The translations under genes were made by a program, and so were the position numbers. Shown piece by piece: positions 43,999 through 51,071 of a DNA stretch of 64,000 nucleotides. The notes under the pieces are model-generated. The model was not told where the DNA came from. It saw only the letters and a program-made list of their open reading frames with translations, and did no database searches. The stretch comes from Paenibacillus_E qinlingensis_A (GTDB taxonomy: Bacteria > Bacillota > Bacilli > Paenibacillales > NBRC-103111): contig NZ_JAVDSB010000001.1 in assembly GCF_031455095.1 (NCBI RefSeq), positions 992,001-1,056,000 on the forward strand. Direction: 5' to 3'. Within the stretch, counting starts at the first letter, position 1, and each line of letters opens with the position of its first letter.

Positions 43999-44202
43999 AT
44001 GTCTCTTTGTAATTGTCTCAAATGTGGACGCGTCTTCATCTCGAAGTGGGAAACTAGATGTACAAGTTGTTTGCAGCTAGTTCTAGTGGATTCGAATAAA
44101 GTGAAGGAATTTGTGCGAACAAATCCTCGCGCAACACTTATTGAAGTATATCATCAAACAGGGGTCTCCCTGCAGACCATAAAGGAATTAATGAGAGCTT
44201 AA
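43999..44202 (+). CDS. Small zinc-ribbon/HTH protein (YvyF-like), 67 aa
   Basis: An N-terminal CNCLKCGRVFISKWETRCTSC pattern gives two CxxC-type pairs (zinc ribbon), followed by a short helix-turn-helix-like segment (ATLIEVYHQTGVSLQTIKELM). This layout resembles B. subtilis YvyF (flagellar-operon protein), but no flagellar genes are here, so the link is only structural. GGGGAG precedes ATG. Function unknown. Confidence 0.7.
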   Translation: MSLCNCLKCGRVFISKWETRCTSCLQLVLVDSNKVKEFVRTNPRATLIEVYHQTGVSLQTIKELMRA

Positions 44203-44232
44203 CCGCTTGAGCTAATAAAGGAGCTTGCACAT

Positions 44233-44559
44233 ATGCCTCATATGATAATTAGAGGAATCAGCGTTTCGCACATCCAGTCCATAAGCACGGCACTTATTGC
44301 GGATTTAGCAGAGGTCTGTTCCTGTGGCATTGACAACTTCATGTTGGAATGTCTGCCAACTGTCTCCATCTTTCAAGGTGAGGTGTGTGATACCTATCCC
44401 TTTATCGAAGTAGGCTGGTTTGAGCGCGGGCAAGAAATTCGTGATGCCTATGCCGAGGTTCTGACGAAGCATGTGATGTCTCTTGGCATACCCGAGGTAG
44501 AAATTGCTTTCAAGGTATACCGAGAAGATAGTTATTATTGGAATGGTAAGTTAATCTAA
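44233..44559 (+). CDS. DUF1904 family protein
   Basis: 108 residues matching the DUF1904 pattern: MPHMIIRGIS start, ELAEVCSC-like helix, YPFIEVGWFERGQEIRD and a YWNGKLI end. The fold resembles tautomerase-like small proteins, including the Pro at position 2. Function not known. Located 30 bases after the zinc-ribbon gene and before a strong terminator, so the two are probably co-transcribed. Confidence 0.82.
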   Translation: MPHMIIRGISVSHIQSISTALIADLAEVCSCGIDNFMLECLPTVSIFQGEVCDTYPFIEVGWFERGQEIRDAYAEVLTKHVMSLGIPEVEIAFKVYREDSYYWNGKLI

Positions 44560-44604
44560 CACATTCATCCTTCTTAGGCAGTGATTGTGCGCAAAAAAAA
44601 CGTT

Positions 44605-44647
44605 AAACCTCTTATTCCACTTAAAAAGTGGGGTGAGAGGTTTTTTG
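44605..44647 (+). terminator. Intrinsic terminator after DUF1904 gene
   Basis: AAACCTCTTATTCCACTT pairs (with wobbles) with AAGTGGGGTGAGAGGTTT, followed by a T-run. Confidence 0.85.
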
Positions 44648-44784
44648 GTGTGTAGATTTCCGCTAGGCATGTGCTGTCTTTACAGAACGTTTTCAACCCG
44701 TAGGACATAAAAATGAATAAGGATGAAAGGGCGACGCCACACACCATGCACAAGGAAATCCAGTGAAAAGAAGGAGGCCATAAG

Positions 44785-45870
44785 GTGATTTCGATTAGTC
44801 TCTGTATGATTGTTAAAAATGAAGAACAATCGCTAGGGCGATGCCTACACTCGGTACGAGAGGTTGCAGACGAAATCGTCATCGTAGATACGGGGTCGAC
44901 GGATCGGACGAAAGAGATTGCGGCTTCGTTTGGGGCCAAAATCTACGATTTTACATGGATCGATGATTTCGGAGCTGCACGTAATTTCTCATTTTCGAAA
45001 GCTACGCAAACCTATATCATGTGGCTGGATGCGGATGATGAATTTGAAGAAGGGGATCGCTTGAAATTATTGCAATTAAAAGCTGATCTTGATCCGAAGA
45101 TTGATAGTGTGACCATGAATTATCATTTGAGCTTTAATGAAGCGGGGCAAGTGACATCAAGTTTGAGACGCAATCGCTTAGTTCGCCGAGATCGAGGCTT
45201 TCAGTGGGAAGGGCCTGTGCATGAAGTTCTGATTGTTGGTGGTCAAATTTTCGCAGCTGATGTTGCAGTAACGCATAAAAAAGATAAAGAACATACCGAT
45301 CGCAACTTGCGGATCTATCGCAAACGGGAAGCTGCTAATGAGGACTTCTCTCCACGTGATCTCTATTATTTTGCCAATGAATTACGAGATCATGGGCTTC
45401 ATAAAGAAGCGATTGCCTACTATGAACGGTTCTTGGATACGAAGAAGGGATGGATTGAGGATGTCTATTCCACCTGTCTGAAATTGGGAGATAGTTATGG
45501 CGTGCTAAAAGAGAAGGATCAGCAAATTCGGGCCTATTTCCGAGCACTAAGTTACGATAAGCCACGTGCAGAAATGTGTTGCCGGGTAGGCGCTTACTTT
45601 TTCAATAACAATGCGATCCCATTAGCTGTCTACTGGTACGAAACGGCAGCAACCCTTGGGAATCCGCAAGGTTTGATGGGGAAAGTGGATCATGCGGCAT
45701 GGACATGGCTGCCTCATCTTCAATTATGTCTCTGTTATGATCGATTAGGTGACAAGGTAAAGGCAAATGAGCATAACGAGAAAGCTTATCACATACATCC
45801 GACGCATCCAAGTATGCTTCATAATCGTGCCTATTTTGCGAAAGTGCTCAACAAGGATAGCGCGACATGA
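44785..45870 (+). CDS. Family 2 glycosyltransferase with TPR tail (copy 1)
   Basis: 361 residues. The first 230 are a GT-A domain: SLCMIVKNEEQSLGRCL, IVDTGSTDRTKEIA and WLDADDEFE (DxD metal site). The rest has tetratricopeptide-like helices (HKEAIAYYERFLD, IPLAVYWYETAA) ending in a motif ILHNRAYFAKVL shared with the next gene. GTG at 44785 follows AAGGAGG by 7 bases. It may glycosylate a protein or cell-surface polymer; the acceptor is unknown. The adjacent gene is a tandem paralogue, 37 bases on. Confidence 0.88.
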   Translation: MISISLCMIVKNEEQSLGRCLHSVREVADEIVIVDTGSTDRTKEIAASFGAKIYDFTWIDDFGAARNFSFSKATQTYIMWLDADDEFEEGDRLKLLQLKADLDPKIDSVTMNYHLSFNEAGQVTSSLRRNRLVRRDRGFQWEGPVHEVLIVGGQIFAADVAVTHKKDKEHTDRNLRIYRKREAANEDFSPRDLYYFANELRDHGLHKEAIAYYERFLDTKKGWIEDVYSTCLKLGDSYGVLKEKDQQIRAYFRALSYDKPRAEMCCRVGAYFFNNNAIPLAVYWYETAATLGNPQGLMGKVDHAAWTWLPHLQLCLCYDRLGDKVKANEHNEKAYHIHPTHPSMLHNRAYFAKVLNKDSAT

Positions 45871-45907
45871 GGGTGTTTTTCGACAATCTGGTGTAGGGGG
45901 AATTGAC

Positions 45908-47023
45908 GTGTATAAGCGAACGAATAAAACAAGTAAAGCAGGTAATCGTAAATTTACGATTAGCTTATGCATGATTGTGAAAAACGAAGAGAACGCGCTG
46001 CCTGCGTGTTTGAAATCTGTGGCTGGCATTCCAGATGAGATTATCATCGTGGATACGGGTTCAACAGATCGAACGAAAGAATTGGCGGCAACATTTACGG
46101 ATAAGATCTATGATTTCCAGTGGATTGATCATTTTGCGGCAGCACGGAATTTCGCCTTCTCCAAAGCGACCAAAGACTACATCCTATGGTTGGATGCGGA
46201 TGATGTTGTCTTGGAGCGAGATCGCAGGCTCTTTTTGGACCTGATCCGTACAATGAATCCGCTAGTCGATCGTGTAACGATGCCATACAATCTTGGCTTT
46301 GATGCGAATGGCAATGTCTCGACCTCACTTCGTCGTAACCGATTGGTTCGACGTGATCGTCATTTTCAGTGGATTGGCCCTGTCCATGAGTACTTAGCAG
46401 CTTCTGGCAGTTTTCTTGATAGTGATGTAGCGATTACGCACAAGAAAGATAAAGAATATACCGATAGGAATTTACGTATTTACCGCAAACGGTTGGAGCA
46501 AGGGGAAAAATTCGGTGAGCGTGATTTATTTTATTTCGCGAATGAGCTGCGAGATCATGCCCAGTATGAGGAAGCGACTACGTACTATCTAGAGTTTCTT
46601 GCAACCAATGGCTGGGTAGAAGATAAAATAAATGCCACACTGAATTTGGCGGATTGCTACGCTCATTTGAATGATCGAGATGCCCAGATGATGTCTTTAT
46701 TACGTGCGTTTGAATTAGACCAGCCAAGGGCAGTGACTTGTTGCCGGATCGGCGCGATTTTTATTAACGAAAGAAGCTATGAACAAGCCGTTTACTGGTA
46801 TGAGAAAGCCTATCAAACTCCTGGAAAAGATAGCATAGCTTTAACAGATCATAGCGCATGGACATGGTTGCCGCACATCCAATTATGTTTGTGCTATGAT
46901 AGGCTCGGAGATGTGAATAAAGCGAAACAGCATAATGATATCGCTTATTCCTATCACCCTACACATCCTGCCATTCTTCATAATCGCGCTTATTTTGCCA
47001 AGGTTTTGACGAATCCATCGTGA
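45908..47023 (+). CDS. Family 2 glycosyltransferase with TPR tail (copy 2)
   Basis: 371 residues, more than half identical by eye to the preceding copy along its whole length, including ISLCMIVKNEE, VDTGSTDRTKE, WLDADD, RRNRLVRRDR, HKKDKE and WTWLPH...CLCYDRLGD. GTG 45908 follows GGGGGAATTGAC; the open frame back to 45767 runs inside copy 1. It has a slightly longer basic N-terminus. Tandem duplication is the simplest explanation. The two may act on different acceptors. Confidence 0.88.
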   Translation: MYKRTNKTSKAGNRKFTISLCMIVKNEENALPACLKSVAGIPDEIIIVDTGSTDRTKELAATFTDKIYDFQWIDHFAAARNFAFSKATKDYILWLDADDVVLERDRRLFLDLIRTMNPLVDRVTMPYNLGFDANGNVSTSLRRNRLVRRDRHFQWIGPVHEYLAASGSFLDSDVAITHKKDKEYTDRNLRIYRKRLEQGEKFGERDLFYFANELRDHAQYEEATTYYLEFLATNGWVEDKINATLNLADCYAHLNDRDAQMMSLLRAFELDQPRAVTCCRIGAIFINERSYEQAVYWYEKAYQTPGKDSIALTDHSAWTWLPHIQLCLCYDRLGDVNKAKQHNDIAYSYHPTHPAILHNRAYFAKVLTNPS

Positions 47024-47037
47024 TGGCTGAGTAGATT

Positions 47038-47067
47038 ATATAAGCCCTTTATGGGTTTTTTTTTTTG
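47038..47067 (+). terminator. Short hairpin with long T-run
   Basis: AAGCCC and GGGTTT arms around a short loop, followed by 12 or more T residues. It closes the glycosyltransferase pair. Confidence 0.65.
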
Positions 47068-47088
47068 TGCCAAATTAATCACTTCATC

Positions 47089-47156
47089 ATAACTTTTTGT
47101 TATTCCTCCCCCAACATAGTTGAAGTACAAGCGATAGCTGCTTAGTGTTACAGTAT
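47089..47156 (+). promoter_or_regulatory. LysR-type operator/promoter block A
   Basis: ATAACTTTTTGTTAT (47089-47103) is a perfect inverted repeat with the LysR T-N11-A pattern. A GTACAA and AGTGTTA-C-AGTAT follow at the same distances as in block B (49887-49954). If TAGTGT (47143-47148) is the -10, the palindrome is centred near -60, the usual LysR recognition position. The block faces a 17-codon remnant and, further on, dinB. Confidence 0.65.
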
Positions 47157-47196
47157 GTTTACGCCAAAGCAAACGCCAAAACTAAGGGGGAATTCA

Positions 47197-47250
47197 ATGT
47201 CAAAACATATTTTAATGGTAGTTACAACTAGGCGCTATCTTGTGTGTTAG
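47197..47250 (+). pseudogene. 17-codon remnant of a DJ-1/PfpI-like gene
   Basis: ATG 47197 has a good AAGGGGG site and encodes MSKHILMVVTTRR then stops at 47248. The first ten residues match the start of DJ-1/PfpI type 1 glutamine-amidotransferase-like proteins (MSKxILMVVT). Nothing else of that family is present downstream before dinB, so most of the gene appears deleted while its promoter and ribosome site remain. The match is short; a functional leader peptide is the alternative. Confidence 0.5.
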
Positions 47251-47402
47251 GAGTAGAACGAATAATAAATATTTTAACTAATTTCGTTTATATAATGTGT
47301 ATTAAGCATTGTTGAGACCAATCATATATACGGATTTATTTGCTCAGTAATAAGTATACCAATGGAATCTAAAATTATTCGGACATGTAGGAGGACTCAT
47401 AA

Positions 47403-47876
47403 ATGATAACTCAACTTACGACAGCTCAAAAAATCTTGAAAGCTTGGAAAATGCATCATAACAGCGTGATTCAATTGGTAGATCAATTGCCAGAAACGAG
47501 CGGTAACTGGAGTCCTTGGGACGGCGGTATGACAACGCTGGAACTAGTACACCATCTCGCTTGGACGCCTGAGTTCTTTTTTGCTCAGATCGAGAAGCGT
47601 GACATGAATATACCGGCAGTTCCTTCGACCATTGCTGAAGCTCGTGAACTTGTGAAACGTTTGACACCCATAACGGAGCAAAAGCTGATTGATTACACCG
47701 ACTCAAAGCTTCAGGATATATCCACAATTAATATTAACGGTGTTGATATTACAGAGCAGATCGAGGAAATGTTTAATCGTCTAGTCGCGCATGAAGCGCA
47801 TCACAAAGGACAACTATTTGTCTATGCTCGTATACTTGGTGCAAAACCGCCATTCTATGTAGATCTAAGTATGTAA
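47403..47876 (+). CDS. DinB family protein
   Basis: 157 residues, four-helix DinB/YfiT-like fold. Metal ligands are in LVHHLAWTPEF near residue 50 and HEAHHKGQLFVYARILG near 132-145, with one histidine-rich pair in each, and TLELVHHLA is typical. Family members are metal-dependent transferases or stress-induced proteins; exact activity unknown. TAGGAGGA precedes ATG. It may be driven in part by the LysR block 300 bases upstream because I see no terminator between. Confidence 0.85.
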   Translation: MITQLTTAQKILKAWKMHHNSVIQLVDQLPETSGNWSPWDGGMTTLELVHHLAWTPEFFFAQIEKRDMNIPAVPSTIAEARELVKRLTPITEQKLIDYTDSKLQDISTININGVDITEQIEEMFNRLVAHEAHHKGQLFVYARILGAKPPFYVDLSM

Positions 47877-47901
47877 CTTTTGTTAGGCATAAGCATTCAA
47901 A

Positions 47902-47931
47902 AAAGCTTGAGAAATCAAGCTTTATTTTTTT
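47902..47931 (+). terminator. Intrinsic terminator after dinB
   Basis: AAAGCTTGA-GAAA-TCAAGCTTT with a T-run directly after; perfect arms and a stable loop. Confidence 0.88.
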
Positions 47932-47970
47932 GTGTACAGTGATTTGAACAAATATAAAGGAGAATGTCTT

Positions 47971-48759
47971 TTGAGTAATCACATTAAAGAAAGAATCGTA
48001 GATAATTACGTTCATGCGTATGAAAAACTGAGTAAGTTGAGTGGCATGTTTTCATTCGTTGAGAATGATCGTATTCAGCGTTGCGAATCCAATATTTCGT
48101 TTGGTCTAATTAATAGTGTATTATCCTATAAACGTTCGGAATCAAAGGATCCTGTTGACGAAGTCAAAGAAATTGAAGATTCGTATACGGAAAAAGGACA
48201 GCGGTTATTTTGGTTATTTTACTCACATGAAGCTGATGAACTGGTTGAAAAAGCTTTACTCGCTAACAAGTTTCAAGCAAATGAAGAGAATGAGATGACA
48301 GGATTTGCATTATCATTAGAAAATTGGTCTTCCGATCAGCACATTTGTGGATTTGAACTTCAGGCAGTACGAACAGAGGTAGAACTTGAAACATACAGGA
48401 AAGTAGTTCTAGCAGGATTTGGTATACCTGAAAACGTGCAGGATATCTTTTGTCGGATTTTTGTAGATGCACCTAGTCATGACAAGGCATTTCAACATTA
48501 CGTAGGGTACATGGAAGGTGAACCTGTAACTGCAATTACTGTGTTCAAGGATGGCGGGGGAGTGGGCATCTATAATGTCGCAACACCAGAAGCTTACCGT
48601 AGGAAAGGATATGCAAGAACGGCTATTGCTCAGGTGTTGCGTGAGATACAGAATCAGGGAGTGAAACAAGCAGTTATTATTGCTACTCCGATGGCAAAGA
48701 GTGTGTATCCGGCTGTTGGATTTAAAAAGGAATTGACTATCCAAATATTTTCGAAGTAA
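47971..48759 (+). CDS. GNAT family acetyltransferase
   Basis: 262 residues. The C-terminal 120 residues form a GNAT fold with VGIYNVATPEAYRRKGYARTAIAQVL, which carries the acetyl-CoA loop (R-x-x-G-x-G/A). The N-terminal half is a less conserved helical domain. The TTG start at 47971 is set by AAGGAG 8 bases before; the frame back to 47932 overlaps the terminator. Substrate unknown. Confidence 0.82.
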   Translation: MSNHIKERIVDNYVHAYEKLSKLSGMFSFVENDRIQRCESNISFGLINSVLSYKRSESKDPVDEVKEIEDSYTEKGQRLFWLFYSHEADELVEKALLANKFQANEENEMTGFALSLENWSSDQHICGFELQAVRTEVELETYRKVVLAGFGIPENVQDIFCRIFVDAPSHDKAFQHYVGYMEGEPVTAITVFKDGGGVGIYNVATPEAYRRKGYARTAIAQVLREIQNQGVKQAVIIATPMAKSVYPAVGFKKELTIQIFSK

Positions 48760-48878
48760 TTCCTATGTTAGAAATCCAACACAGTAGACTGAGCCGTGCC
48801 CGAGTTGATATTAAAAACGTCCAACTCATGAATATCATGAATTTAACTGGACAAATTAAGCCGAAGGAATAGATCAAC

Positions 48879-48925
48879 AAACACAAAGCAGACTGCTATG
48901 GAGAATAGCCGTCTGTTTTGTGTTT
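48879..48925 (+). terminator. Long hairpin after the GNAT gene
   Basis: AAACACAAAGCAGAC pairs with GTCTGTTTTGTGTTT (one wobble) with an inner GCTAT/ATAGC stem. The T content after it is modest. Likely terminator, 120 bases after the stop. Confidence 0.6.
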
Positions 48926-48988
48926 ATGAAACACGGTTTGAACTACTCGTATGTTGTTGGGAATAACCAGAAGGTATGAGGGATGGAT

Positions 48989-49846
48989 ATGAGGATAGAA
49001 TGGTTGGAATCCTTTCAGTTAACAGCGGAATTGAAGAGCTTAACGAAAGCCAGTGAATCCTTGCATATTAGTCAACCTGCGTTAAGCAAGCAAATTCGCA
49101 ATCTAGAGGATGATATAGGAGCGCAACTTTTGTTGCGTTCGTCCAGCGGCGTGACGCTGACGCCATCTGGGCAAATTTTACTAGAAAGAAGCAGAAAAAT
49201 TATTGGTGAAGTCAATACAATGAGAAGAGAGATTGCGCTAAGTGTAGATGGAGGGAAGGCAGACCTGACGATTGGATCTTGGCCAAGCGTCTCGACGATA
49301 TACGTACCAACTCTAATTGCTGGTAAATTACAGGCAGGAATGAATTTGGAGATTAAAATTAGAGTGTATTATACTTTTTTTGAATTGCTGACAAATATGG
49401 AAAACGGAACGCTCGATGCTATTTTTATGGATGACCGAGGAATGAAACATCCCTTTCACACTACACCAGTTTTCATGGAGGACTTCTTACTGTTCGTTAA
49501 CGTCAATCATCCTTTATTCGGAAATAAGGAGAATGTATTCTTCGATGAGATAAAGGATGAAACCTTTGTTATGTTACCTGAAGGGTGTGACGTCCGGTTT
49601 TTGGTTGAGAAGGAATTTGCAATTAGAGGGCAAAAACTGCATATTGCATTAGAACTCGAACTAGGCCAAGGCATTCTCGGCTTTATACAAGCCAACTTGG
49701 GAATAGCTATTTTGCCTGCAATCTTCGTTAACCAGATCAATGAAACGATGAAGGCCATACCCATTTCTGACTTTAGTATGAAGCGTCGCATCTCTGTCAT
49801 TACTCGTGAGGAATCCGTAAGTAAGCTGTTGTTAGGTTTTATTTAA
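48989..49846 (+). CDS. LysR-family transcriptional regulator
   Basis: 285 residues. Helix-turn-helix in WLESFQLTAELKSLTKASESLHISQPALSKQIRNLE, then a type II periplasmic-like effector domain. ATG 48989 is 6 bases from GAGGG; ATG 48983 abuts the site. It sits between two promoter blocks bearing the same T-N11-A palindrome (47089-47103 and 49887-49901), so it probably controls the remnant/dinB side and the GNAT gene at 50003. The effector is unknown. Confidence 0.9.
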   Translation: MRIEWLESFQLTAELKSLTKASESLHISQPALSKQIRNLEDDIGAQLLLRSSSGVTLTPSGQILLERSRKIIGEVNTMRREIALSVDGGKADLTIGSWPSVSTIYVPTLIAGKLQAGMNLEIKIRVYYTFFELLTNMENGTLDAIFMDDRGMKHPFHTTPVFMEDFLLFVNVNHPLFGNKENVFFDEIKDETFVMLPEGCDVRFLVEKEFAIRGQKLHIALELELGQGILGFIQANLGIAILPAIFVNQINETMKAIPISDFSMKRRISVITREESVSKLLLGFI

Positions 49847-49886
49847 TTACGTAACACCAATCTTCTTATAAAGCAACTCATCCTTC

Positions 49887-49954
49887 ATAACTTTTTGTTA
49901 TTGCCTATCAAACATAACGGTAGTACAATCCACGGCTACGTAGTGCTAGAGTAT
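49887..49954 (+). promoter_or_regulatory. LysR-type operator/promoter block B
   Basis: ATAACTTTTTGTTAT (49887-49901), GTACAA and AGTGCTA-G-AGTAT occur at exactly the spacing of block A, with GTTATT as extension of the palindrome in both. It lies 102 bases before the start at 50003. The -35 is poor, as expected for an activator-dependent promoter. Confidence 0.68.
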
Positions 49955-50002
49955 AGCTGAAGAATACTGGTTGTATAAATAGGCAATAGGAGAGAAAGTA
50001 GA

Positions 50003-50836
50003 ATGAAAACTAACTTAGTTACTCACGCCCATATCGAGATTGAAAAGATTGAACAAGAGGCATGGTTTGACTTATTCACCACTGCAACTGATAATAATGC
50101 CCTAAATTCAAGTGTTACTTGCAAGCGTTTTGGAACGAGTGTTGCCCTTGCAGATCCAACGACTCCTATTTTTACTTTTAATCGAGTCCTCGGTTTAGGA
50201 ATTGGAAAACCTGCAAGCAAAGCAGAAGTGGAACTAGCAATTGCCTGGATGAATGAATATGCGGCCCCTTCATATGCTTTGCAAATTGCATCGACAACAC
50301 ATCCTGATACCATTGAAAAGCAAGTTCAAGCAAAAGGCCTTAAACGTACTGGAAACGGTTTGGCAAAATTTTATCGCAATGCAACGCCTGCGGTAAGTCA
50401 TCCCAATCAATCTTCACTTGAAGTGAAGATAGTGACACCACAATGTGCTGCAGACTTTGGTCATGTTGTGCAGGCAGGGTTCGGATTGCCTGTGTCAGTT
50501 ATTCCATGGTTTTCTGCCTTGGTTGGAAGACCTAAATGGAAGATTTACGTGGCATACGATAACAGTGTTCCTGTAGCTTGCGGAGCTATGTACATAGATA
50601 ACAACTGGGCTTGGTTTGGGATTGACGCGACATTGGTGGAATATCGGGGCCGTGGAGCTCAGAATGCATTAATTAAGCGTCGAATAACAGATGGGATTTC
50701 TGCAGGAGTTATTGGATTCACTGCAGAAACGGGACAGCCCTCTGAAGGAGAAGAGGACAACAATAAGTCATACTCTAACTACCTCTTGGCAGGATTTAAT
50801 CGCTTGTACATTCGTCCAAACTATGTAAATAAGTAA
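50003..50836 (+). CDS. GNAT family acetyltransferase (LysR-linked)
   Basis: 277 residues: an N-terminal domain of about 130 residues and a C-terminal GNAT domain with acetyl-CoA loop WFGIDATLVEYRGRGAQNALIKRRI. EEDNNKSYSNYLLAGFNRLYIRPNYV is the usual end. AATAGGAGAG precedes ATG. The upstream block B shares the LysR operator with block A, so this is the clearest target of the LysR protein. Substrate unknown. Confidence 0.82.
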   Translation: MKTNLVTHAHIEIEKIEQEAWFDLFTTATDNNALNSSVTCKRFGTSVALADPTTPIFTFNRVLGLGIGKPASKAEVELAIAWMNEYAAPSYALQIASTTHPDTIEKQVQAKGLKRTGNGLAKFYRNATPAVSHPNQSSLEVKIVTPQCAADFGHVVQAGFGLPVSVIPWFSALVGRPKWKIYVAYDNSVPVACGAMYIDNNWAWFGIDATLVEYRGRGAQNALIKRRITDGISAGVIGFTAETGQPSEGEEDNNKSYSNYLLAGFNRLYIRPNYVNK

Positions 50837-50979
50837 TTTTCAGTTCCCAAGTAAATTCATTACTAATTAATCGTACAAATGAAAAAGTTACGATGGAATA
50901 CATCCTATTGCTTCATTGAATTGATATTTACTTACGAATCTGCTGATGATATAATAATGGGATTAAGAAAGTATTGTTT

Positions 50980-51013
50980 AAAAGGTCCAGAGGGAGTAAC
51001 TCGGGCCTTTTTT
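50980..51013 (+). terminator. Intrinsic terminator upstream of topB
   Basis: AAAAGGTCCAGAG pairs with CTCGGGCCTTTT (one mismatch and one wobble) followed by a T-run. It closes the GNAT unit 145 bases after its stop and 60 bases before topB. Confidence 0.75.
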
Positions 51014-51071
51014 GTTTGCAGTTTTCGTTCTCATCTTTGAGTAGATATATTAATTAAGGAGCGATAACCTG

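Noticed and set aside
44693..44707. cre-like sequence (TTGAAAACGTTCTGT on the minus strand)
   Set aside because: Only the first half fits the consensus; the final CA positions mismatch.
50980..51013. T-box or attenuator leader for topB
   Set aside because: No T-box motif or antiterminator arm; a plain terminator of the preceding gene explains it.
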